A stretch of DNA of 64,000 nucleotides from CAZJCK01 sp964544635. Its GTDB lineage: Bacteria; Zixibacteria; MSB-5A5; GN15; FEB-12. The translations under genes and the position numbers were made by a program. The stretch covers positions 1 through 64,000 of the forward strand of contig CAZJCK010000006.1 in assembly GCA_964544635.1 (NCBI GenBank), given 5' to 3'. The notes below the pieces were generated by a model. The model was not told where the DNA came from and did no database searches. It was given only the letters and a program-made list of their open reading frames with translations. Shown piece after piece: positions 28,211 through 36,956 of this stretch. Numbering within the stretch: position 1 is the first letter of the stretch; each line of letters opens with the position of its first letter.

Positions 28211-30607
28211 TCACTGACGGACGGGCGTCTGCACCAGTCCGCCGTCAGGCCCCAGGTACGGCTCATTGAGGCAGGGCGGCGCGCCACTGTTGAAGAAGAA
28301 ATCGACCATGTAGATAAGGTCAACCGGATCGACTGCGTGGTCGCAGTTGACATCACCAACCCGGAACTCCGGTTCCGGCGGTAAGTCGGCGTTGGCGAAA
28401 AAGTACTGTACCATCCAGGCGAGATCGATCGGATCGACTGTGTTGTCATAATTCCAGTCCCCGATGAACCGCCAGACCTGCATAGTGGTCCGAACCGCCG
28501 TGCTCGGATTGATGGCCGACGGCGCGAGGACATAAATGGAATCCGGATACTGGCCGAAGACATAGCCGGCGGCGTTCTGCACCAACTTGACAGTGCCGGG
28601 TACGTCGCCAGAGTCGGGAATTGTCGAAAGCCACGGGACATTGTTCTCGATTTCCCACGGCATACAGCCGGCGTTGCGATTGAGCACCTGCATGACCTGG
28701 GCCTCGAAATCGGTGGCGAGGCTGTCTTCACGCACCGGCAGGAAGACGGTCGAGTTTGGAACGAAGGCGCGCGGCGCCTGATCTCCCGGCACCACGTTGT
28801 ATGACACGATCAGTGTTTCCGGTGTATTGACCGCCTTGAGGGCGCTCACGACGATCGTGTCGAGATAAGTGCCCAGCGGCAGGCCGAGGTCGATGTTCGC
28901 CGTCAGCGTAAAGCTCGACGGCACGACACCCGATGTCGGTTCTACTGTGAACAGATCCGATTCATACTCAAGCTGCCAACCGACATCGGTATCCCCACCG
29001 ATATTGATGATGCCGATCTCTCTGGTTGGCGCACTGCCTAAGAGCCCTTGCGTACATTCATACACATCCAGCTGCGGCGTGGTGCTGGTAAACTGCAGCC
29101 AAGCCGGCTCATCGACAAAATGCAACTGGAAAACGACCGGTTGCGGCGAATTGATGGCTTCATTCGACGAAACCCACACCGTGTCGAACAGATCGTTGCC
29201 GACAGGTGTGGAAGTCAGCTTGAAGTTCACGGTCACCGTATCACCGGCCACGCCACTCGACGGTGACAGGGAGAGAATCCGAGACGACGACTCCGAAACG
29301 GTAAAGGTCATCGAACCGGCGCCGCCGTTGGTGACGACGAACGTCTGTGGATCCGGAAAGAGTGTATTCTCCGGAATAATCATGTAAATAAGCGAAGGGT
29401 CGGGCTCGATCAGCGGCAGGTCGGAGCCGATCGACAGGTGAACCGGAACGAGCACCGGATCGTTGGTCGCCAGCGGATCGGTGACGACGATGGTGTCGTC
29501 GTACTCACCAAACGGCAGGCCGGTGATGTCGACCGACACCGAAACATCGGTGGAGTCGGTGCCGAAAATCGGCGACAATGACAACCAGCTCTCGCTGCTG
29601 CTCGCCGACCAGTTGAGCGTACCGCCGCCACTGTTTGTAATCGTCAGAATCTTGGCGGCCGGGTTCGGTTCTCCCGCCACGGCATTAAAGAAGAACTGAT
29701 TCGGAGTAACCGATATGGTCGGCGGCGGGGGCTCCATTTCAAGGATCACCACTACTTCCCGAGGCGAATTGTCGGCGTCGGGAGAGGAGACCGTGATTAC
29801 ATCGGTGTAGGTTCCTGCCACCAATCCAACAGTACTCACCCCGACGTTGATAGTTCGAGGGACAGTCCCTGAGGTCGGCGACGGAACCAGCCAGGCTTCG
29901 TTCTTGGTCAACGTGAACGGAATCTCGCTGTTGTCGTCGGTAGTCAGGTTCAGCGGCTGGCTGAGAGGAGGTGAAGCCCCGACGATACCGTTGAACAGCA
30001 GCGTGTCATCCGACACCAGCAGGTTGGTCGGTGCCGCAAAAGAAGTGTCGCGAATGATGTACGGCCCGGGCCACTTGGCCTTGTAGCCTATGGCGCCCGT
30101 ACGAATGAGCGTCCAGAAGGCGCCCTGAAACCACTCCGAGGTGTCGATGACGATTGAGTCGTTGGGCGTCCAGGAGTCGAGCGTGAAATAATAGCTGGCC
30201 AGCTTTTGCGGCGACGGATTCGGCGGATATCCCGGTTGAAATAGGCGCTGAGCGCCAAACACAAATCGGTCGTTGGCATTGGTCGTGGCGATGTTGCCGG
30301 CGTCGTAAAAGAACACCCCAAGATCCCAGCTGCTCAGCGCCAGTGGTTCGGCAACCGCGCTGTCCATGTTCAGGTTGGTGTTGATCCAGTCCCACCCGGC
30401 GTTGGCGCCGGTCAAGGTGCTGCTGTCGTTGTACACGTACAGGTCAATCTGGAAAGTGAGCTGGTTGGTCGCAGCGTCGGGAATCTGCGGGAAGACCATG
30501 TACATACTGTCAGGTTGCCCGGGATCATTCGGGTCCTGCTGAGCGTACACTCCCACACCCGACATCAAAAGCAGCAGAGCTGCCATTGTCAGGAACTTCA
30601 TGCGCAT
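28211..30607 (-). CDS. Secreted multi-Ig (BACON-like) protein with dockerin-like tail
   Basis: A 798-residue exported protein. The signal peptide is MRMKFLTMAALLLLMSGVGVYA. A first domain (about 25-215) describes a cohesin-like or carbohydrate-binding beta fold. Then at least four repeated Ig-like modules follow, with the pattern 'W-L-x-P-x-x-G-T ... G-x-Y-x-D-T-I-x-V-x-S' typical of BACON-type domains. The end has two dockerin-like EF-hand repeats (DNTVDPIDLAWMVQYFF and DHAVDPVDLIYMVDFFF). The start at 30607 has GGAGG 8 nt upstream. No enzyme motif is seen, so a surface adhesion or binding role is inferred. Confidence 0.82.
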   Translation of the reverse strand: MRMKFLTMAALLLLMSGVGVYAQQDPNDPGQPDSMYMVFPQIPDAATNQLTFQIDLYVYNDSSTLTGANAGWDWINTNLNMDSAVAEPLALSSWDLGVFFYDAGNIATTNANDRFVFGAQRLFQPGYPPNPSPQKLASYYFTLDSWTPNDSIVIDTSEWFQGAFWTLIRTGAIGYKAKWPGPYIIRDTSFAAPTNLLVSDDTLLFNGIVGASPPLSQPLNLTTDDNSEIPFTLTKNEAWLVPSPTSGTVPRTINVGVSTVGLVAGTYTDVITVSSPDADNSPREVVVILEMEPPPPTISVTPNQFFFNAVAGEPNPAAKILTITNSGGGTLNWSASSSESWLSLSPIFGTDSTDVSVSVDITGLPFGEYDDTIVVTDPLATNDPVLVPVHLSIGSDLPLIEPDPSLIYMIIPENTLFPDPQTFVVTNGGAGSMTFTVSESSSRILSLSPSSGVAGDTVTVNFKLTSTPVGNDLFDTVWVSSNEAINSPQPVVFQLHFVDEPAWLQFTSTTPQLDVYECTQGLLGSAPTREIGIINIGGDTDVGWQLEYESDLFTVEPTSGVVPSSFTLTANIDLGLPLGTYLDTIVVSALKAVNTPETLIVSYNVVPGDQAPRAFVPNSTVFLPVREDSLATDFEAQVMQVLNRNAGCMPWEIENNVPWLSTIPDSGDVPGTVKLVQNAAGYVFGQYPDSIYVLAPSAINPSTAVRTTMQVWRFIGDWNYDNTVDPIDLAWMVQYFFANADLPPEPEFRVGDVNCDHAVDPVDLIYMVDFFFNSGAPPCLNEPYLGPDGGLVQTPVRQ

Positions 30608-31005
30608 TGTTTGAGCCTCCATGCAAATGATCGTATCGTTGCTGTCGGAAACAGATTCAGGGACTGGATGCAAACTGCGAGAGTAAAGGAGGGTGTGGAC
30701 CCGTAACGACAGCACATCGGCGCCGTTGCATGCCTGTGCGTTTTCCCTCTTCCCACCAATGCTGCATGCATTGTCAACATCACGCGACCCTGCGTAGCGG
30801 AACACCACCGGATTGCCCGGCTTACGTTCCGATTTTTGTCAAACGTGCAAGTCTGATAAATGCGTGCTAAGCTGGTACAGGGTAAGAATCGCTCGGAAAC
30901 ACGAACGATGCTGATTACCTAATTCACCCGTTACCAACCATATGATAAGGGGTGGCGCTCTGATTTGTCAAGACAAATGACGTGTGGGTAGTGCGACGGC
31001 GAGGC
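30608..31005. other. Intergenic region between the BACON-like gene and lon
   Basis: About 400 bp with no supportable gene. A small perfect dyad, ATTTGTC-AA-GACAAAT (30963-30978), lies 30 bp past the lon stop and could be an operator or weak terminator. TTGACA boxes occur on the minus strand without matching -10 elements. Confidence 0.4.
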
Positions 31006-33519
31006 TCAGGAACGACGACGCTTGTTGGTCGAGGGTTTCTTTTTGGCGCCCCCCTGCCCCGTCTTCCGGGCGGCAGGAGTCTTCTTCTTCGACGGCTCGG
31101 CCTTTTTACGGGCCCGCTCGATTTCCTCGGCGAAGATCTTTTCGAGACTGAAGGTAGACGGTGTGAAGTCGAGCAAACACAACTCAAACAATTCATCGAC
31201 GCGCTCAATGAAGGTGAACTTGCTCTTGCGTACTATCTCCTTAGGCAGATCGCGAAGGTCTTTCTGATTCTCTTTCGGCAGCACGACATGGAAGATCCCC
31301 GCCCGGAACGCCGCCGATACCTTCTCCTTGATCCCGCCGACCGGCAGCACGCGACCGCGCAGCGTTACCTCGCCGGTCATGGCGACATCATTACGGATCG
31401 GCCGTTCCGACATAACCGAAGCAATCACCAGCGAGACGGTCACACCGGCCGAGGGACCATCCTTGGGAATGGCTCCCGACGGGAAGTGGATGTGAATATC
31501 GAACTGGTTGAAGTCATCGTGGTCGATCGCCAGCATGTCGGCTTTCGAGCGGACGTACGAATGAGCCGCCGAGATCGACTCGCGCATGACATCGCCAAGC
31601 GAACCGGTCGTAGTAATCTGACCGTCACCTTTCATCTTCAACCCCTCGATAAACATCAGGTCACCGCCTGAGCCGGTCCAGGCCAGACCGGTTGCGGTGC
31701 CGATTTCCGGCTCCTTCTCGGCCTTCTCCGGAATGTAGATCGGCGAACCAAGAAACTTCTCGAGATCCGCCTCGGTAATCGTCCATTTCTTCCTCTTCGT
31801 CGACTGCTTCGACAGCGCAATTCGGCGGCAGATCTTCTCCATCTGCTGGGCGAAACCCACCAGGCCGGCCTCCTGCGTGTAGCTGTTGATGATCACCGAG
31901 AGGACCTTGTTGTTCAGGCTGATCTCCGACTTGAGGATACCGTGCTTGTTCAACAAACTCGGGATGATATAGCGCTTGGCGATTACGATCTTCTCTTTCT
32001 CGATGTAGCCGGGCAACTCGATGATCTCAAAGCGCGGGATGAACTGTTCCGGGATCTCTTCCCACGATCGGACCGAGCAGATGAAGAGGACTTTGCTTAA
32101 GTCGAAGGGCACACCGAGGTAAGCGTCGAGGAAACGGTTATTGCGACGGATGTCAATCGCTTCGAGCAGGGCCATGTTGACCGAGGAGTCGTTGTCCATA
32201 TTGAAGTAATCGATATCTTCGATCAGGATGACGGGGTCGCAGGAACCGGCGTTTCGCAGGGTGCGAATGACCTTGCCGGGCATGGCGCCCAGGAAAGTGC
32301 GCGGTGTGCCCTTGACCTCGGCAGCCTCCGAAATGCCGCCCACCGATATGCGGATAAACTCCTTGCCCAGCGCCCGCGCGATCGCCTTGGCCAACGACGC
32401 CTTGCCGGTACCGGGGGCACCAACCAGACAGAGGGTCGGCCCTTCGTTGACCCCACCCAGTAGCTTGCGGACCGACAGTCGCTGCAGGATCTGCTCGCGG
32501 ACCGAGCCGGGACCGAAAAAACCGGAACTTATGGTCTTTTCAACTTCTGTAATATCATAGTCTTCCGGCGTCGCTTTCCCCCAGGGAAGCGACAACAGCC
32601 AGTCGAGGTAATTCTTGGTAACACCGAATTCAGCCGACGCCGACGACAGCTGTGACAAACGATCGGCTTCGATCACGGCGCGGGCGACGACCTCGGGCGG
32701 CAGGTTCTGGTTCTCCCGGATCTGCTTCTTGATGCGGGCGCCTTCCTTCTCTTCGGCCAGATCTTCACCCAGTTCACGGCGAATCTCCTGCAGCTTGCGT
32801 TCGAGGAAGGCGCGACGCTCGTCGTCGTCAAGCCCCCGCCGGGCGTTATCATCGATGTTCCGCATCGTGGCAACCCGCGAGAGTTCGGCATTCAAATGAT
32901 GCAACAGCCGCTCAAAGCGCACATTCAGGTTGACCGCCTCCAGCAATTCCTGTTGAGCCTCGATCGGAAAGTGGAAATTGGCGGCCGCCTGATCGGCGAA
33001 CTGCGACGGATCGTCGTCGTTCATCTGCAGCACATTGATCAGTTCGAGCGAATAGGTGGGGTCGAGCGATGTAATTTCGCGCACCACGGCCAGCACCTCG
33101 CTCATCCGTCCACCAATATCAGCCGGCACCATCTCGGCGTTTTCAGCCATCGATGCCTCGGCCGTCCAGAACGGTGTGCGTTCGGTGATTTCGTTGATGA
33201 CCGCCCGCTGCTGCCCCTCTATAGTGACCATGAGCGATCCCCCCAGCCCTTTCTGGGTGGCCGTGATATCGGCAATTACACCTATTTGGTGGACCTGCGG
33301 GGTCTGGTCGATATCCTTCTCAGTCGGCGAATAACTGGCCAGAATACGGCATTTGTTCTTCAGACAGTATTCGACCAGCTTGAGGTTTTCCGGCCGTCCA
33401 ATCTGCAGCGTCTTGGTGATACCCGGCAACAGCACACCGGTACGCAGCGGCAGCAACGGGTAGCTGGTACGTGAGTCGGCGGTGACCACCGGCAGGGTAT
33501 GTTGGCTCGTTATAATCAT
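31006..33519 (-). CDS. lon: Lon-family ATP-dependent protease with altered Walker A motif and basic tail
   Basis: An 837-residue Lon. The N-terminal LAN domain (about 20-210) and coiled coil (230-265) lead to an AAA+ domain. The C-terminal Ser-Lys protease domain has S690 in PKDGPSAG and K733 in GGIKEK, both in register with E. coli Lon. The Walker A reads GAPGTGKA (residues 367-374), with Ala where Thr/Ser normally coordinates magnesium. Walker B is LIEDID, not the usual LDEID. The sensor arginine region FIPRFEII is present. The final 35 residues are Lys/Arg-rich. It could be a specialised paralog with weak ATPase. Proteolysis should be intact. Confidence 0.92.
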   Translation of the reverse strand: MIITSQHTLPVVTADSRTSYPLLPLRTGVLLPGITKTLQIGRPENLKLVEYCLKNKCRILASYSPTEKDIDQTPQVHQIGVIADITATQKGLGGSLMVTIEGQQRAVINEITERTPFWTAEASMAENAEMVPADIGGRMSEVLAVVREITSLDPTYSLELINVLQMNDDDPSQFADQAAANFHFPIEAQQELLEAVNLNVRFERLLHHLNAELSRVATMRNIDDNARRGLDDDERRAFLERKLQEIRRELGEDLAEEKEGARIKKQIRENQNLPPEVVARAVIEADRLSQLSSASAEFGVTKNYLDWLLSLPWGKATPEDYDITEVEKTISSGFFGPGSVREQILQRLSVRKLLGGVNEGPTLCLVGAPGTGKASLAKAIARALGKEFIRISVGGISEAAEVKGTPRTFLGAMPGKVIRTLRNAGSCDPVILIEDIDYFNMDNDSSVNMALLEAIDIRRNNRFLDAYLGVPFDLSKVLFICSVRSWEEIPEQFIPRFEIIELPGYIEKEKIVIAKRYIIPSLLNKHGILKSEISLNNKVLSVIINSYTQEAGLVGFAQQMEKICRRIALSKQSTKRKKWTITEADLEKFLGSPIYIPEKAEKEPEIGTATGLAWTGSGGDLMFIEGLKMKGDGQITTTGSLGDVMRESISAAHSYVRSKADMLAIDHDDFNQFDIHIHFPSGAIPKDGPSAGVTVSLVIASVMSERPIRNDVAMTGEVTLRGRVLPVGGIKEKVSAAFRAGIFHVVLPKENQKDLRDLPKEIVRKSKFTFIERVDELFELCLLDFTPSTFSLEKIFAEEIERARKKAEPSKKKTPAARKTGQGGAKKKPSTNKRRRS

Positions 33520-33672
33520 GGCTGCCTTCAGTAGTATCGGCTGATTCTCGCAAAGCGTGAGAACAGTCTACTACCATGGCAGAGATCATGTCAAACCAAT
33601 TGTCCGGCCCAGCAGCCGATCCGCACACTGGTTGCCTATATTACTACGTACCAGCGCACTAACAGCTGTTAT

Positions 33673-36369
33673 CTAATTCACTGCTTTATCGGCATGTTCA
33701 CCCACCAGCGACCGGATCTCCCAGTCGGGATGCTCCCGCAGCTGTTCGATATTGATACGGATTGCTGACGGGTCGACATTGAGACGGTAATATCCCAACC
33801 GGTTGTTCTCGACCATACTCCAGCGATTACGGAGCTGGCTGCCGATCTCGGTCTTCATCCGATACAGGTAGCGGGCCTGATTGAAGCCGACCTCCAGATC
33901 CTCTTTATAGAGCCAGCCGGACTGGGAGAATCGCCGTGCCCAGGCCAGCTTGACGAAATACTTGAACGACTTCCCGGTCAGGCAGACCCGGAAACCGTCG
34001 ATTGTAACCACGAACCGTTCTCGGTCGGGACTTCCCTCGACCTCGATCGCCTGCGGCCGTCCACCGTGCAGCACCGGCCGTTCGGCCAGCGACATCTGTT
34101 GTGCTTGCTGCATCTGTGCCATAGTTTCATCCTCCGAATCAAACGTTTGCCATACTTGTTCAGCCCGGGCGCGGTTTTTCAGTACCGCCGCCAGGTGTTC
34201 TTTGTCGCTTTCCACAATAGCGCTGTAATCGGTCAGGCCGGCAGCCGCCAGGGCGGCAATTTCGCTCCGTTCCAGGCGCATCTCGAGCAACTCATGCAGT
34301 TCGGCGGGAACGCCGCGGCGCACCGAGCGAGCCATCACACTCAACTCTTCACGTACTGTCGCGCCGCTACCATCAGCCTCAAGCAGCCGTCCGACACCGT
34401 ACAAACGATGCCCGACCGCCCCTGCAAAGCCACTGATCTGACCGAGATGGACACCGAACTGGCGTTCCAGTTGCATTGCCGGTGTCAGCGCCGCCCAGCG
34501 AACCAGCAAGAGCGCTCCCTTGATGGCGCCAAGCTGGCCGTATTCCAGACGTCCGGCGCGTACCGTCTCACGTCCCAGCAGCGCCTCTACCTCGCCGGCC
34601 GGGACAGCATCAAACTGGTAGATCTGCCGCCAGACATCCGGCTGCCGTACCTCAGCCTGCTTGACCAATCCGGGTGGCAGCGGCAGATTGTCCCCCAGCA
34701 GCACGAGCATGATCCAGCCGAATAGTGACTCCGGTCGATGAGCATCGAGGGCGACCCGGTATCGCTCCACCGCCGCCGCCGTCAGTCCGACCGATGCCGC
34801 GGCGCGACCGAGCGGCGTGACCTGAATGCGATGGGGACTGAAGGGATCGACTGCAATGAGCCGACGGTTGCGCAGGTGGTTCAATGCAGCGCTGAATGAC
34901 GGCCACTCCCGGTCGGCATGAGTCGTTGCATATAAAGAGCTTGCAAATACATCTTGAAGCGCCGGTTCATCAGCCGCCAGACCCGATGCAAGGATATTCA
35001 GGCACCAGTCTTCCAGCGGCATACTGTCGAGTACCGACCTGACATCGTCAACCAGATGCCCGTCGATGTAATTGCGCCACAGCACTTCTTCCTCGAAGTC
35101 CGACTCGGCCAGCACGACAGCGCGGCCGAAATGTGACGTACCGTTGCTGCCGCCGGGACGTCCGGCGCGACCGGTCATGTTGTCGTACTCCGATTTGGAT
35201 AACGGTACCAGCGAGGGCCGCCCTCCGTACTCGGATCCGGCGTAGCGGACGGTTTCGAGGAAGACCGTGTCGGCCGAGAGGTTGACGCCCATGGCAAGGG
35301 TGGTGGTAGAGAAGAGCACCCGCACTTCATGTGCGATAAACGCCTCCTCGATGACACGCCGCTGCTCGGAGGTCAGATCGGCGTTGTGGAAAGCTACACC
35401 GCGACTGAGCACGGTCAGAAGAGCGCGCTTGAGGCTCGATTCTTCAGTTGCATCCAAAGCCGCGATCGCCTGGTCAGCGGGCGGCCAGGCGACCTTCGAC
35501 GCCAGGGCGTGGGCTGCCTCGATGGTGTCGCGGCGGGACTTCAGAAAGACCAGGGTCTGACCGTCCTGCCCGCGAATCTGACTGATAAACGACGCCACCC
35601 GGTCGTCGGCGGCGTCGGCAGTGCCGAGCCGCTCCTCTCCCTCGACAGCATCGTTGAAGGTCTGAAAGTGATAGGTGCCGTTGACCAGCACGCCGCGGCG
35701 CAGCTCGACAGGACGTCGCCGCTCCTCGATCAGGGTGGCGCCGAGCCAGTCGGCCAGACGTCCGCCACCCCCGGCAGCATCGCCAATAACCGCCGACAGC
35801 GCCACCAGCGACGGATTGTAGACAGCCGACAGCAGCTTGGTCAGGAGACGCTCCAGAACAGCGCCACGGGGCGCCTGGCCGATGGTCTGGATTTCGTCGA
35901 TCACGACCAGGCCGATTACCGCCAGCATGTCGAGGCGCACGGTCAGCAGTTGGTCGAACTTCTCGTAGATCGCCAGGGCGATATCGTAGTCGCCTGAAAG
36001 AAAGCGGCGGTCGTTCTCGGGATGGTCGGCGGTGACAATCAAAACATCGATGCCGGTCGAACCGTACAGGTCGCACCAGTCACGGTATTTCTGTTCGGCC
36101 AGCGACTTGAGGGGAAAGAGCATGACTGTCTTGCGACGCTGCGACAGCGCCACCGCCGCGGCCATCTCGGCGCAAAACGACTTGCCGGAACCGGTCGGCG
36201 ACGAAATGAGCAAACGCCGGGAAGATCCCGAGGTCGATGACCGATTGTCCAGCAAACCGTGTCGCACTGCTTTCTCCTGTACCGGCAACAGGTAGTCGCC
36301 GAGTCGATTACGCCATTGCGTTACGAGTGTTTCCGCGACGCCGTAGCGACGCAAATCCTCTACTTTCAT
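33673..36369 (-). CDS. Superfamily 2 helicase, Ski2/Hel308-like
   Basis: A protein of about 898 residues. Helicase motif I is ISSPTGSGKS (near residue 60). The DExH-box position reads DEIQ (near 158-161). Motifs MAVNLSADTVF-like (ATTTLAMGVNLSAD) and MTGRAGRPG (motif VI) follow. The C-terminal half has a winged-helix/ratchet-like layout as in Hel308 and Ski2 proteins, and ends with a possible separate DNA-binding region. The ATG at 36369 is favoured, because GGGGG lies 7 nt upstream of it but only 1 nt before the alternative at 36375. Role in DNA repair or RNA turnover is inferred. It is 153 bp from lon on the same strand. Confidence 0.87.
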   Translation of the reverse strand: MKVEDLRRYGVAETLVTQWRNRLGDYLLPVQEKAVRHGLLDNRSSTSGSSRRLLISSPTGSGKSFCAEMAAAVALSQRRKTVMLFPLKSLAEQKYRDWCDLYGSTGIDVLIVTADHPENDRRFLSGDYDIALAIYEKFDQLLTVRLDMLAVIGLVVIDEIQTIGQAPRGAVLERLLTKLLSAVYNPSLVALSAVIGDAAGGGGRLADWLGATLIEERRRPVELRRGVLVNGTYHFQTFNDAVEGEERLGTADAADDRVASFISQIRGQDGQTLVFLKSRRDTIEAAHALASKVAWPPADQAIAALDATEESSLKRALLTVLSRGVAFHNADLTSEQRRVIEEAFIAHEVRVLFSTTTLAMGVNLSADTVFLETVRYAGSEYGGRPSLVPLSKSEYDNMTGRAGRPGGSNGTSHFGRAVVLAESDFEEEVLWRNYIDGHLVDDVRSVLDSMPLEDWCLNILASGLAADEPALQDVFASSLYATTHADREWPSFSAALNHLRNRRLIAVDPFSPHRIQVTPLGRAAASVGLTAAAVERYRVALDAHRPESLFGWIMLVLLGDNLPLPPGLVKQAEVRQPDVWRQIYQFDAVPAGEVEALLGRETVRAGRLEYGQLGAIKGALLLVRWAALTPAMQLERQFGVHLGQISGFAGAVGHRLYGVGRLLEADGSGATVREELSVMARSVRRGVPAELHELLEMRLERSEIAALAAAGLTDYSAIVESDKEHLAAVLKNRARAEQVWQTFDSEDETMAQMQQAQQMSLAERPVLHGGRPQAIEVEGSPDRERFVVTIDGFRVCLTGKSFKYFVKLAWARRFSQSGWLYKEDLEVGFNQARYLYRMKTEIGSQLRNRWSMVENNRLGYYRLNVDPSAIRINIEQLREHPDWEIRSLVGEHADKAVN

Positions 36370-36436
36370 CTGCATACCCCCTTGGGCTGTGATGTGAACG
36401 GTTACCAGGCCGTCCCGCCCCCGCGTTGTCGTCTCA

Positions 36437-36646
36437 TCAGCTGCAGCCGCCGAAACCGCACAATGGGCAGCTCATGCAGGTCCCAAGCCGCACCATACCG
36501 GCACCACAATCGGGACAGTTGGCCACGTTGTGGTAGGTGCAGTCGTCCATCGGCTGACTGCCGCCGCTGAACAGGCCGGCCAATACCGACGAATACTCTT
36601 CGCCAAATTCGACCGGCAGATTGTTGTCGCCGAGATGTCGATTCAT
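36437..36646 (-). CDS. Small stand-alone zinc-ribbon protein, ribonucleotide-reductase-tail-like
   Basis: A 69-residue protein with an excellent ribosome binding site (AAGGAGG, 6 nt spacing). The N-terminal 43 residues are acidic to neutral. The C-terminus holds C44-P-D-C47 and C60-P-L-C63 knuckles, with extra cysteines C36, C57 and C68. The CPDCG...C..CPLCGFGGCS pattern resembles the zinc-ribbon tail of class II (B12-dependent) ribonucleotide reductases, but here it is a free gene 67 bp before the helicase. Whether it works with a reductase encoded elsewhere is unknown. It could equally be a generic zinc ribbon. Confidence 0.72.
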   Translation of the reverse strand: MNRHLGDNNLPVEFGEEYSSVLAGLFSGGSQPMDDCTYHNVANCPDCGAGMVRLGTCMSCPLCGFGGCS

Positions 36647-36818
36647 CGTGTCCTCCTTGATTGGCGGGATACGCTTTATTCCTTCGGGTTCTGCCTATAT
36701 ACTGCTCATTTGTGCCGTGGTCAAGGAGAAACTGCTCATTTGTGCATGTTTTTTTTCAGGGCGCATCGTGTGCGCCCCCGCCACCGGGAAAAGAGCCGAA
36801 GCGTTGGCATCTTATCGG

Positions 36819-36846
36819 TTGACAAATCTTTGCGTGGGAGTATCTT
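36819..36846 (+). promoter_or_regulatory. Predicted promoter of the first beta-propeller paralog
   Basis: TTGACA (36819-36824), a 16-nt spacer and TATCTT (36841-36846), 111 bp before the start. The downstream paralog has the same arrangement. Confidence 0.6.
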
Positions 36847-36956
36847 ACGGGCATAGTTGTGGACATCAACGGTCCCCACCCTCTATTTATTCACGATAAC
36901 AGCCATGGTTGCAATACAATCTGGTCCGCCATTGTATGGAGAGAAAGGAGAAACGT

